The notes: generated from the sequence alone by a model not told the origin. Positions 43,659 to 51,339 are shown, numbered from the stretch's first letter. The stretch is 64,000 nt of DNA from Streptomyces sp. DG2A-72 (GCF_030499575.1 NZ_JASTLC010000001.1:6906001-6970000), one strand, 5' to 3'. A program made the numbers and translations.

Positions 43659-44428
43659 CAGACGTCTCTCAATTGGTGAGTGGCCGTGTAGACAGTCGCC
43701 GGCAGACGTGCTGCGGTGGCGGTTGAATGCCTTGGTCAGCGACTACTGGACGCCCGCCCATCACGCGGTGGAGCACGATGAGGTCTTCAGCAACCGAACG
43801 GCACTCCTCGGTCAGGATTCCCAAGTACGACTACGTGCCTTCCGACCGGCCGCTGGAACACCAACTGCCGGAGATTCTTCAGGAAGCGGCGGGAGAGCCT
43901 GCCGCAGCAGCGGAAGGCGGCCCTGGGGGAGGCTCACGCTTGCCGATCAGACGCGGGCCACCCGTCCCGCCGACGCGCTCAGCGTCTACCTGCGCCTGGC
44001 CCAAGCGGAACCTGATGCGCCTGATGGACGTCAAACAGTGTGCGAAGGCAGCCGGTGATGATCAGTAGCCCCGGTAGATCTTCGACGAACAGACGTAGAT
44101 CCAGCGGTGGGTCGTCGTCCAGAACCTTCTCAGGGCTCCAGGACAGCAGGGTGCAGCGGACACCGCGCTGGGCGCGACGGCGCCACTGCTCCCCCCCCGA
44201 CGATCGCGAGCTGTGTCGCGTCGGCCATGGCGTCCCGTACCACGGAATCTTGCAGGGCAGGCACCTGGTGACGTCCTCGGCGTTGACCGGGTCGCCGCAG
44301 ACGTAGTCGTAGTTGCTGCAATTGCGGCCCGCGACCGGCGCGTGCCGGAGACGGCGAGACGCGAAGGTGCCGCACCTTGGTCGTCGCGGGATACCAGTAC
44401 TACGTGCCCGCGGTGAGTGTGGTGGTGG
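43659..44428. other. 770 nt without a supported gene
   Basis: Several short frames exist but none has a convincing start, codon bias and family together. A 22-base stretch at 43722-43743 (TTGAATGCCTTGGTCAGCGAC region) resembles the sequence before the SARP gene at 51605-51626. On the minus strand a frame reading NCSNYDYVCGDPVNAEDVTR (about 44250-44330) looks coding-like and may be a gene remnant, but I cannot assign it. Confidence 0.5.
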
Positions 44429-46552
44429 CTATCGCTCGTCCGGCGGCAGTTCCGTGAGGAGATCGACGCCGGTCAGTTCCGCGAGCCGGGCGGCGATCCG
44501 CGTGAGGGGAAGGCGCAGTCGGTCCAGGTCCGCGCGCATCTCGGCGGCGCGTTCCCAGGCGTGCTCATGCGCCGTGGGACTGGCGCCGTCGGGGCGCTTG
44601 GCCTCGTGCTGTTGGAGGGCGGGGTGCCAGGTCGAGAGGAACGGGCGGAGGTGCTCGTTCGCGAGCGCGGCGGCTGTGCGGGGCAGGATGAGCGGTGCCG
44701 CAGTCTCGGTGGCGACCCGGTGGAGGACCTCCCGGGTAGTGGCGAAGAGGGCGTGCAGGGAGGTGAGGGCTTCGCGCAGCGAGCCTTGGTCCGGGGCGAG
44801 CGGCTGGACGCCGACACGGGTGACCAGTTCGACCTGGAGGTCGAAGGCTGCGGCGCGCTCGATGGGCCCCGGACCGCGGTGCTTGGCCGAGGGATCCCGG
44901 AGGGCCTGAGTAGAGGGAAGCGGGGGCCGGGCGGTCGGGGCGGGGACTGCGGCCAGGGCGTGCAGGAGCAGCCGCCGGAGATCCTCCTGGCGGGCGGTGT
45001 CGATGTCATGCCGTCGCACGGCGCGGGCCAGCAACGGGTGGATGGTCCAGGTATGCGACAGGACGGGGTCGGGACGCAGGGCGCCGGAACCGAGAAGGGA
45101 CTCAACGGCTTCTGCCACCAAGGGACAAGCCTCCCAGGGATCGTACGGGGAGACTGCCGCGAGCACGTTCTCCAGGGTGGACTGGTGCAGCGGTGCCGGG
45201 CAGGCCAGAGCGAGCAGACGCAGGACGTCGTCGACCGGGCCGTGCCCGGTCAGCGGGCGGGTGAGGAGGGACGCCGCGAGCCGCCCGCTGGTTCGGTCGC
45301 GGGGCGGCGAACCAGTGAGCACATCGCCACCTGGGGCGTGAAGCCGTTCGCGTGCACGGCCAAAGCCGGTCGACGCCGCAAGGTCGGCGAGTACGTCGAG
45401 TGCGTGTGGATGGCCGCCCACATCGTGGACCAGGGCGAGGGCGGCGTGCTGCTCGGATTCGTCGGCCGGAGTGTGTCGCGAGGTGATCAGGGTGAGGCCG
45501 TCGTCGTCCGGAAGCGGGGCTACGTCGATGGGCTCGGCGAAGGCGGCGTAGTGCAGGGAGCGCGTGGTGATGAGGGTGGCGGCGAGCAGGTGGGGGCCGA
45601 GCAACTGATGGAACTGGGTGTTCGTGAGTCCGTTCGGGACTCCGTCCACGACCCATAGGCAGGGGGCGTTCTGCTCGCCGAGGTGGATGGCGAGTCGGCT
45701 GAGCAGCCGGGAGAGGGACGTGTCCGTCGCATCGATGCCGAGAGCCGCCAATACGGTGGCTACTTGGTCGGCATAGGCGTCCACGGTGCGGGTCACGGCA
45801 CCGAGGTCCTCGGGCTCGTCGGTGTGCAGATCGAACCAGAAGACGCCGCCGGGGAAGGCGGAGCTGAAGCGCAGCGCGTATTCCTGGGCGAGGAGGGACT
45901 TGCCGATGCCAGGCATGCCCCGCAGCTGCGCGGTGCGTCCGCTGCCGGCCTGGGACACGAGCGGTGCCTGGTGGCGGTGCAGGGCGGTGTGGATCTGCCA
46001 CTGTTCGGGGAGCCGGCCGGTGAAGCGGGCCGAGCCCGTGCGCGCGGGAGCGGGCAGCCATGGGACGACGGGGGAGGCGGTGTGGACTCCCATGGGCTCG
46101 GAGAGTCCGGCGACATGGGCGTGAACGCGTGTGGCGAGCCGGTTCGCCTCCTCGGCCTCGGCGCGCCAGGGCCAGTATCGGGCGTCGCGGAGTTCGACCG
46201 GGTGGATGTGCTCGGCGGACGGCTCGGGGTTGACCACGAGGATCCGTCGACGGGGGTCACCCTCTCGCTGGCCTGCCAAGTAGGCGTAGGTGAGTTCCCA
46301 CTGACAAGCACGGCGCTGCGGGTAGTCGGACGAGTACAGGGCCAGCAGCACCTTGGCGCGTGCCAGCGCCGTGGTGATGGTGGTGGTGATCGAGGCGAAG
46401 TCCTCCACGGCGGTGTCGTCGACGAACACCCTCAGCCCCTGGGCACGCAGGGCGACGACCACTGCCTCGGCCTGAGTGGTCGCGGAGCGGCTGTAGCTGA
46501 CGAACACATCCCATTCGGAGGGGGGCCGCTCGGGCGAGGCGCTCACGAGCAC
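44429..46552 (-). CDS. TIR-NB-ARC STAND NTPase with a C-terminal domain shared with its neighbour
   Basis: A 707-aa protein. Residues 13-135 form a TIR domain: WDVFVSYSRSATTQAEAVVV, FVDDTAVEDFASI and RRACQWELTYAYLAG, where Glu86 is the expected NADase catalytic residue. Residues 172-510 form an NB-ARC/AAA-type switch: RGMPGIGKSLLAQEYALRFS (Walker A 212-219), LWVVDGVPNG (Walker B, Asp303), ATLITTRSLHYAAF and a winged-helix-like part to about 530. Residues 566-696 form a helical domain with GSLREALTSLHALF and LRPFLSTWHPALQQHE. The same domain ends the upstream membrane protein. By analogy with bacterial TIR-STAND proteins, ligand binding would trigger oligomerisation and NAD loss. The start is GTG 46552 or 46546; GGGAG precedes both. 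Confidence 0.85.
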   Translation of the reverse strand: MLVSASPERPPSEWDVFVSYSRSATTQAEAVVVALRAQGLRVFVDDTAVEDFASITTTITTALARAKVLLALYSSDYPQRRACQWELTYAYLAGQREGDPRRRILVVNPEPSAEHIHPVELRDARYWPWRAEAEEANRLATRVHAHVAGLSEPMGVHTASPVVPWLPAPARTGSARFTGRLPEQWQIHTALHRHQAPLVSQAGSGRTAQLRGMPGIGKSLLAQEYALRFSSAFPGGVFWFDLHTDEPEDLGAVTRTVDAYADQVATVLAALGIDATDTSLSRLLSRLAIHLGEQNAPCLWVVDGVPNGLTNTQFHQLLGPHLLAATLITTRSLHYAAFAEPIDVAPLPDDDGLTLITSRHTPADESEQHAALALVHDVGGHPHALDVLADLAASTGFGRARERLHAPGGDVLTGSPPRDRTSGRLAASLLTRPLTGHGPVDDVLRLLALACPAPLHQSTLENVLAAVSPYDPWEACPLVAEAVESLLGSGALRPDPVLSHTWTIHPLLARAVRRHDIDTARQEDLRRLLLHALAAVPAPTARPPLPSTQALRDPSAKHRGPGPIERAAAFDLQVELVTRVGVQPLAPDQGSLREALTSLHALFATTREVLHRVATETAAPLILPRTAAALANEHLRPFLSTWHPALQQHEAKRPDGASPTAHEHAWERAAEMRADLDRLRLPLTRIAARLAELTGVDLLTELPPDER

Positions 46553-46728
46553 GGTCTCCCTCGCCTGTCCTCAGTGCGCCCCCGGGCCGTGCACACTCGT
46601 GACGGCATCAGCCTCGAATACAGCGGGGGGGGGGCGTTGAATGCGGGCGACATGAAGGCGCACGACGGCCCTTTCTGCAGCGTCGCACCGGTCGGTCCAG
46701 TAGTGATCACCACCCCATCATCGGTCAT
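46543..46728 (-). CDS. Possible 61-aa ORF filling the gap between the membrane and TIR genes
   Basis: The frame from ATG 46726-46728 to TGA 46543-46545 exactly bridges the gap. It starts 11 nt inside the upstream gene and ends as GTGA over a TIR start codon. It encodes MTDDGVVITTGPTGATLQKG, then Cys/Met/Pro-containing sequence with PPP from a ten-C tract (46625-46634). Composition is not convincingly protein-like and there is no known family. It could instead be a translated leader that couples the two real genes. Confidence 0.25.
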   Translation of the reverse strand: MTDDGVVITTGPTGATLQKGPSCAFMSPAFNAPPPLYSRLMPSRVCTARGRTEDRRGRPCS

Positions 46729-47527
46729 CCGTGTCGTCGGCGGCTGGGGTGGGGTCAGGGCATGTCCCGTCCGTCGTGGCGGGGCGTTGTCCCGGCAAGG
46801 GGTGGGGAGGGCTGGATGGCGGCTTGTCCGAGCGGCGAGCCGACGGGCGCAGGTGGCGCTCGGGATCGCGTAGTCCCGCGATCTCGCCGAGGGCCACGAA
46901 GTAGGGGCGCAGGTTCTGTTGCAGGGTCTGCAGCTCCTGGCGGAAGGCGGCGTTGTCCGGCCATGCGGACTCGTCCAGGTCTGGGTGTGCCTGCTCGAAG
47001 GCCTGGAGCCGTGGGTGCCACTTGGACAGAAAGGGAGCCAGCTCGAAGTTGAGGATGTCCAGGATCAGTTCGTGCACCGAGTCGCCATGGGACGGAGGGG
47101 GCGGTGCCTCCCCCGATTCCAGGGGCTCCCGATACAGGTCGAACAGCGTCTTGAGTGACGTGAGCGCCTCGCGTAGATTGCCGCTGCCGTCCTCCAGCGG
47201 TCGGGTGGCGATGCGGGTCGAGGCCTGGAAGAACATCCGTTGGGCGGCCTGGCGCATATCGGTGTTCGCCTTGAACGTCATTTCGCTGCCGGGCAGGACG
47301 AGGCGGACTTCGGTCAACTGCACGGAGCGGCGGTAGAGGTCGCCACCGAGAGCGGCGGCGACGCCAAGCAGGCCTCCGACCACCACGGACAGGCTCTGCC
47401 CGCCCGTCTGGCTGAGCGAGTAGGCGACAATGCCGGCGACAGCGCCGAGCACCCCCGCCAACACCGCCCGTGCAACTGCCCGCAGCACCGTTCGCGTCCG
47501 CACCGACGCGGTCCCGCCGTCCGTCAT
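46718..47527 (-). CDS. Two-TM membrane protein sharing the C-terminal domain of the TIR-STAND protein
   Basis: A 269-aa protein: two membrane segments (about 14-38 and 46-65), then a cytoplasmic helical domain (92-220) and a Pro-rich charged tail. The domain reads QAAQRMFFQASTRIATRPLE, GNLREALTSLKTLFDLYREP, NFELAPFLSKWHPRLQAFEQ, LQQNLRPYFVALGEIAGL. This aligns by eye with residues 566-696 of the TIR protein (GSLREALTSLHALF, LRPFLSTWHPALQQHE). The shared domain suggests hetero-association at the membrane, with this protein as anchor, inhibitor or pore-type partner. The ATG at 47525-47527 has GGGAGGGG 4-5 nt upstream. It is the first gene of the pair. Confidence 0.75.
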   Translation of the reverse strand: MTDGGTASVRTRTVLRAVARAVLAGVLGAVAGIVAYSLSQTGGQSLSVVVGGLLGVAAALGGDLYRRSVQLTEVRLVLPGSEMTFKANTDMRQAAQRMFFQASTRIATRPLEDGSGNLREALTSLKTLFDLYREPLESGEAPPPPSHGDSVHELILDILNFELAPFLSKWHPRLQAFEQAHPDLDESAWPDNAAFRQELQTLQQNLRPYFVALGEIAGLRDPERHLRPSARRSDKPPSSPPHPLPGQRPATTDGTCPDPTPAADDTDDR

Positions 47528-47580
47528 GACCCCTCCCGTTCCACGCCCCGCCCAGGGCGGTTCCCGCCCGCTCGGCAGGC

Positions 47581-47598
47581 GTGCGTCGTACGACGCAC
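47581..47598. promoter_or_regulatory. Perfect 18-bp palindrome upstream of the TIR-STAND operon
   Basis: GTGCGTCGTACGACGCAC is identical on both strands with no spacer. It lies 54 nt upstream of the membrane-protein ATG, in the expected promoter region, so it is a candidate repressor or activator site. No dedicated regulator gene is adjacent on that side; the nearest is the ArsR gene at 48.5 kb. Confidence 0.55.
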
Positions 47599-48057
47599 CC
47601 GGCATGCGCCTGTCCACGATAGTGATCAACGTCGTTGCCGACGTCCACGGCTAGCACCAGCCGCTCGTTTGCGGCCTCGGGCTGCGACACGCTCGCCAGC
47701 AGTCGCCGCAGCCCGTCCGTATCGATCCGCCCGCGGTTTCAGTGCGTCATACATCGCGCCGTGCCCGCGCCCCTGGGTGGGTGAACCATACGAAGGGCTC
47801 ACCACGTCCCGCAGAACAACGTAGGGAAGTGTGACGCAAAAGTGGACGGCTCCCGCTGGGTATCGCGATGCAACAGAGTCATTCCCCAACGACCTTCGAT
47901 CTGGTCATGTGTGCCTTTGGTCGGAGCACAGAATCGGACGAAGGCCGTGTTCACATCCGGCGAATCCCACTCCGAGAAATCATGTGCGGGCAGCGTTCGA
48001 GACTCATCGTCCCGTCGGGCCGGGTGGCGTGGCTGGGAGTCCGGGGCCGACAACGCC
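47599..48057. other. Intergenic region between the TIR operon and the SRPBCC gene
   Basis: No supported gene. It includes a partial match to the dispersed repeat (CCCGCGCCCCTGGGTGGGT, 47764-47782, same truncated form as copy 3). A minus-strand 84-codon frame (47799-48053) with a fairly natural segment HDFSEWDSPDVNTAFVRFCA has no clear start signal and no family that I recognise. Confidence 0.45.
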
Positions 48058-48549
48058 TCAGGCCAGGGACTCGAAGTATGCCTTCTGCGCGGGGTAGTAG
48101 TCCTCGAAGTCGGGCCGGGGCTCGCCTGTGCGCGCTGCGGTGAGCATGTCTAGGTAGTACTCCCAACCCGGGCCGGTCTCGCCGAGGTGCTCGGTGGAGG
48201 CAAGGTGATGGACCAGGCGGAGCTCAGTGGTGCCGCCGGTCTCGGCAAGTAGCAGCTCCATCGACCACAAGCCGGCCTCGTCCTCCATCGAGACGGCGAG
48301 CCGGTGCGGTGGTTCGCAGGCTTCGATCCGCATCGGGCACCAAGGCGCCGACTCCTCGAACGTCAGCTGCACCTCGACGGTGCGGCCGGGCGCCGGCTGG
48401 CCGCGCCACGGGCCGAACCAGCGGGCGGTGCGCTCCGACTCTGTGACACTCGCCCAGACGTCGTCGGCGCGGGCGCGGTAGGTGCGGGTGAGGATCAGGT
48501 CGTATCCCGTCGGCGTAGGTACGAGCCGTCCGGTGGGCTCAAGGGTCAT
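48058..48549 (-). CDS. SRPBCC (AHSA1-type) domain protein
   Basis: A 163-aa START/SRPBCC-like protein: YDLILTRTYRARADDVWASV, TESERTARWFGPWRGQPAPG, MRIEACEPPHRLAVSMEDEA, GTTELRLVHHLAS and GPGWEYYLDMLTAARTGEPR. Such proteins bind hydrophobic ligands and are very often encoded with an ArsR regulator, as here. The ATG at 48547-48549 overlaps the ArsR stop (ATGA). Confidence 0.88.
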   Translation of the reverse strand: MTLEPTGRLVPTPTGYDLILTRTYRARADDVWASVTESERTARWFGPWRGQPAPGRTVEVQLTFEESAPWCPMRIEACEPPHRLAVSMEDEAGLWSMELLLAETGGTTELRLVHHLASTEHLGETGPGWEYYLDMLTAARTGEPRPDFEDYYPAQKAYFESLA

Positions 48550-48956
48550 GCCGTGTCCTCCTGGGAGTGGTGCGTGATGCGCGGGGTGCTTGTGGGCTCC
48601 GCCCGGCTCCGGTCCCGCCGGGTGCGGTGGACCTCGGTCTCCAGCGCTGCCAAGCGCTGCGACCAGTCGGACCGCTGAGCGTCGAACTGGGCGAGCCATC
48701 TGGCGAGGTGACCCAGCCGGGAGTGGACGAGCGAGTAGCGCCGGTGGCGTCCGACCTGCTCGTCCCTGACCAGGCCGCTTTCGCGCAGCACGCGCAGGTG
48801 ACGACTCACCGCAGGCCGGCTGATGGTGAACGGTGCAGCGATCTCGCCCGCCGTCAGCGGGGTGTGGCGCAACATGACCAGAATCTCCCGGCGCACCGGA
48901 TCAGCGATGGCATCGGCCACCTCGGTCAATTCGTCCACCCTCGAAGCGTAACCCAT
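48546..48956 (-). CDS. ArsR-family transcriptional regulator
   Basis: A 136-aa winged helix: ADAIADPVRREILVMLRHTP, LTAGEIAAPFTISRPAVSRH, LRVLRESGLVRDEQVGRHRR (wing). No metal-binding Cys pair is visible, so it belongs to the non-metal ArsR group linked to SRPBCC proteins. The start ATG 48954-48956 lies at the centre of a perfect inverted repeat, so the message is probably leaderless or nearly so and the gene autoregulated. Confidence 0.92.
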   Translation of the reverse strand: MGYASRVDELTEVADAIADPVRREILVMLRHTPLTAGEIAAPFTISRPAVSRHLRVLRESGLVRDEQVGRHRRYSLVHSRLGHLARWLAQFDAQRSDWSQRLAALETEVHRTRRDRSRAEPTSTPRITHHSQEDTA

Positions 48957-48968
48957 AGGTTACGCTTC
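48943..48968. promoter_or_regulatory. ArsR operator overlapping its own start codon
   Basis: GAAGCGTAACC (48943-48953) and GGTTACGCTTC (48958-48968) are perfect 11-bp arms around a 4-nt centre that contains the start codon (minus strand). Occupancy would block transcription or initiation of the ArsR-SRPBCC operon. Confidence 0.8.
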
Positions 48969-49143
48969 AAGTAGCTCTCAACCTTGGCCTCAAAGCCTGA
49001 TAGGCCCACGCCGAGGCATCGCACACAGGCCAACCCCTGTCACCATGCGTGACTTCCGAGCGCATCAGCCCAGGCGGAGGTCGTTGGCCTCCATCTGAGT
49101 CCTGGCCGCGTCACAGGACTGGCCGGTGACGTTCCCAAAGGCG

Positions 49144-49356
49144 CCAAGGGTTTCATCGTGCTCCCCCGCCGCTGGAAAGCAGAACGCACGATCGGCTGGT
49201 GCATGAACGCCCGACGCAACGCACGCGACTACGAACGCCTCCCGCAGCACGCCGAAGCCCACCTGAACTGGGCACTCATCACCATGATGACCCGACGCCT
49301 GACCCGCAAAAGCCCCCGCACCAGCCAGTGGACACGCAAGACGGCCGCCGGCTGAC
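49144..49356 (+). pseudogene. C-terminal fragment of an IS5-family transposase
   Basis: The frame reads GFIVLPRRWKAERTIGWCMN, ARRNARDYERLPQHAEAHLN, WALITMMTRRLTRK. This is the standard end of IS5-type transposases (LPRRWVVERTFGWL..RRLARDYE..P). The N-terminal and catalytic core are missing. Confidence 0.85.
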
Positions 49357-49494
49357 CGCCCGGCCTGCTCGTACGCTGACCCGGAGCTTGTCGCGCAAGG
49401 CGAGCCTCCATCTGGTCACCGTTCCGAACGAGGATGAGGGACCGCCAGCGAGCTGACGGCCCCTCATGCAACGTCGAGCTAACAGCGAGCGCCC

Positions 49495-49617
49495 CTACCC
49501 ATGGCCGGGCATGCCACCGCAGCAGGCGACGGTCTGGGTTTGGTCGGCGCTGGCGAGCGGTGTTACGGCGAGTACCGCGGCCAGTGCCACGAACAAGCCG
49601 AGTACGGCTTTGCGCAT
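49495..49617 (-). CDS. Small secreted Cys-Cys peptide, intact copy
   Basis: A 40-aa precursor. MRKAVLGLFVALAAVLAVTP and LASA form a clear signal peptide, leaving a mature DQTQTVACCGGMPGHG (16 aa). AAGGAG sits 5 nt before the ATG at 49615-49617. Two further, damaged copies of the same mature peptide (QTETVACCGG and QTQTVACCGM) lie upstream at 49.7 and 50.9 kb. The adjacent cysteines could form a vicinal disulfide, bind metal or be modified. I do not recognise the family. Position near an AfsR-like regulator suggests a signal or bacteriocin-like role, by inference only. Confidence 0.7.
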   Translation of the reverse strand: MRKAVLGLFVALAAVLAVTPLASADQTQTVACCGGMPGHG

Positions 49618-49675
49618 CGCATCTCCTTGTCGAAGGGGAACCTGGTGCAACTCCTGTGCTGCTGTTGAGTGCCCT

Positions 49676-49762
49676 TTACGGCTGGCCGGGCGTGCCGCCG
49701 CAGCAGGCGACGGTCTCGGTCTGGCCGGCGCCAAGCCCGCTCCGCACGGCGCTTCCGCGCGG
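49676..49762 (-). pseudogene. Truncated copy of the Cys-Cys peptide gene
   Basis: The minus strand gives GQTETVACCGGTPGQP-stop (stop 49676-49678), matching the mature part of the intact peptide. The signal peptide is replaced by RGSAVRSGLGA-like sequence with no start. The bases just past its stop (GTAAAGGGCACTCAACAGCA) are shared with the third copy. Confidence 0.7.
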
Positions 49763-49789
49763 CTACTGACCTTGAAAGGGGTCAGCACA

Positions 49790-49935
49790 CGGGCCCTTCG
49801 CCGGTCGACCGTCGGCCGGGCCGGCTCGGAGCACCATCTGATCACCGACGGCACGGCACCCCACTCGCGGTCCTGCTGACCGGCGGCAACCGCAACGACG
49901 TCACCCAGCTGCTGCCCCTGTGGTCACAGCACTAG
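49790..49935 (+). pseudogene. Internal fragment of an IS5-family transposase
   Basis: One frame reads GPSPVDRRPGRLGAPSDHRR, then GTPLAVLLTGGNRNDVTQLL. The latter is the IS5-type catalytic-region motif (G.PL...LTGANRHDVTQLLPL). A frame change separates SEHHLITDGT-like sequence from it. Both ends are missing. Confidence 0.8.
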
Positions 49936-50188
49936 CGGCACCTGGAAACCGTGACGTGTGTGTCCCCGCTGCACCGTCCGCGCAACGAAGCCAGATGGCG
50001 TCCCTTGTTGTGGTGTAGCCGATCACGGTTAGGGAGTGCGCCGGGGCGTGTGCCGAGTTGTAGGCGGTGGCGAGGGCGTGGTCGAGGTCGAGCACGGCGA
50101 AGGCGCCTTCGTAGCGGATGCGGCCGTGGAGGAGGCCTGGCTGTTCACGATCGCCCGGCGCAGCGTGGTCAACCAGGGTCTCGACCAC
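49901..50188 (-). CDS. Unrecognised 95-codon frame, possibly a gene remnant
   Basis: MVETLVDHAAPGDREQPGLL, then GRIRYEGAFAVLDLDHALAT and SAHAPAHSLTVIGYTTTRDA look protein-like, with a natural mix of residues. The start has no good ribosome site, and its 3' end overlaps the transposase fragment on the other strand. It may be the 5' or middle part of a gene cut by the IS element. No family is recognised. Confidence 0.3.
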   Translation of the reverse strand: MVETLVDHAAPGDREQPGLLHGRIRYEGAFAVLDLDHALATAYNSAHAPAHSLTVIGYTTTRDAIWLRCADGAAGTHTSRFPGAASAVTTGAAAG

Positions 50189-50278
50189 CTGTACCTCAGA
50201 CAGTCGTCACTCCGCAGCTGTCACTGCAAAGGCTTCCGACCCGGACACCATGATCAGCGTGCCCGGGTCGATGTGCCC

Positions 50279-50752
50279 TTAGCAGAGATCGAGGCGATCG
50301 AAGTCGTACGTCGCGTAGTCCGGGACCGGGGTGACCGTGTTGTTCGCAGGGATGTAGACCTCGTACCTGGGCCCCCAGAAATGGACTTGGGCTTCGCCAG
50401 TCTGGTGGTTGACAACAGCGAGCGCGTCGATGAAGTTCGAGAGCGACCGCGTATCGCACTTGTACAGGTGGAAGAGGCTGTGTTTGCCGTCGCCTTGGCC
50501 AACCGACACGCAGGCGATTCCCTCTCGCAGGGCGCACGCACGCAGCCTGGCGTCCCGAGTGAAACTCGACACATCCCGCTCTACCGACTCGCCCGAGAAC
50601 AGCGGGTAGATCTCCGGTGTCCATGCGGCCGTTCCGGCCGCAACGTTCTGTGCTGCCTGTGCTGGTGCCGGCGCCGCCAGCGGAACAAGGACTGCGGCGA
50701 TCATCGTCACGACCATTGCAGCCGCCCGTTTTCTGATTCTTCTCAAGCTCAT
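50279..50752 (-). CDS. Secreted 157-aa protein of unknown function
   Basis: A signal peptide (RAAAMVVTMIAAVLVPLAAP, ending APAQA) is followed by a 120-residue mature domain with four Cys (ACALREGIACVSV, LYKCDTRS, terminal LDLC) and aromatic strand segments (HFWGPRYEVYIPANNTVTPV). GAGGAG lies 6 nt before the ATG at 50750-50752. It sits between damaged copies of the Cys-Cys peptide gene, on the same strand. I do not recognise the family; an exported effector or inhibitor is possible. Confidence 0.75.
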   Translation of the reverse strand: MSLRRIRKRAAAMVVTMIAAVLVPLAAPAPAQAAQNVAAGTAAWTPEIYPLFSGESVERDVSSFTRDARLRACALREGIACVSVGQGDGKHSLFHLYKCDTRSLSNFIDALAVVNHQTGEAQVHFWGPRYEVYIPANNTVTPVPDYATYDFDRLDLC

Positions 50753-50835
50753 TTGATCTCCTCTGTAGTCGCAACCGATGCAGCCATTCCTGGCTGGGTA
50801 CCTGGTTTAGCTCTTCTGCTGCTGTTGAGTGCCCT

Positions 50836-50957
50836 TTACTGGTGGCCGGTCGGCATGCCGCAGCAGGCGACGGTCTGGGTCTGATCGGCGCCGGCGAGCG
50901 GTGCTACCGCGAGCCCAGCCACCATGCCGCGATCAAACCGAACGTTGCTTTGATCAC
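50836..50957 (-). pseudogene. Third Cys-Cys peptide copy, one-base frameshift
   Basis: GTG 50957 with AGGAG upstream starts VIKATFGLIAA in one frame. One base too few then moves the rest (MVAGLAVAPLAGADQTQTVA then CCGMPTGHQ-stop, 50836-50925) into another frame. Restoring one base joins a full signal peptide to the mature peptide. Translation from the internal ATG 50923-50925 would give a 29-aa product with a shortened signal. Confidence 0.7.
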
Positions 50958-51116
50958 TGTCTGCTCCTGTGTTTGCAGGAATCCGGTGCCGCTTGAAACG
51001 GTCATTGGTTCATAAAGCCGACCCGAGATGAAGACGGCCACTATGGAACACATATCCAGAGCTGGTACATGCGGCCGCCGATCGCGTCGCACTTGGCGCG
51101 GCGGTGTAGGAATTCC

Positions 51117-51257
51117 TCAGATCTCTGCACTGCGCCGAGGGATGGGTGCCATATACTCCCAGCCCGCAACCCTGGGGGCTGCCTGCGCGATGGTTGCGCC
51201 GCTGGCCAGCATGGTGGCTCCCATCACGAGGTCTGCGAGCAACAGACGTGCTCGCAT
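51117..51257 (-). CDS. Small secreted peptide (46 aa), probably frameshifted from a longer Cys peptide
   Basis: GGAGACGCAT-ATG (51255-51257) starts MRARLLLADLVMGATMLASG, ATIAQA, a convincing signal peptide, followed by APRVAGWEYMAPIPRRSAEI-stop. A shift of frame near 51120 would continue EEFLHRRAKCDAIGGRMYQL then WICVP to a stop at 51041. That is a Cys-containing tail typical of small secreted Streptomyces peptides. So the present stop may be secondary, and the intact gene may have run 51041-51257. It is the gene closest to, and divergent from, the SARP regulator. Confidence 0.6.
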   Translation of the reverse strand: MRARLLLADLVMGATMLASGATIAQAAPRVAGWEYMAPIPRRSAEI

Positions 51258-51339
51258 ATGCGTCTCCTTCGCCATATGACGGATTTCATGAGTTGCACTT
51301 TTCTCGGCGGGAGACGTACCGCTTGGTGGTGCATCTATG

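Noticed and set aside
47799-48053. 84-aa minus-strand ORF
   Set aside because: Partly protein-like, but no start signal, operon context or recognisable family; left as intergenic.
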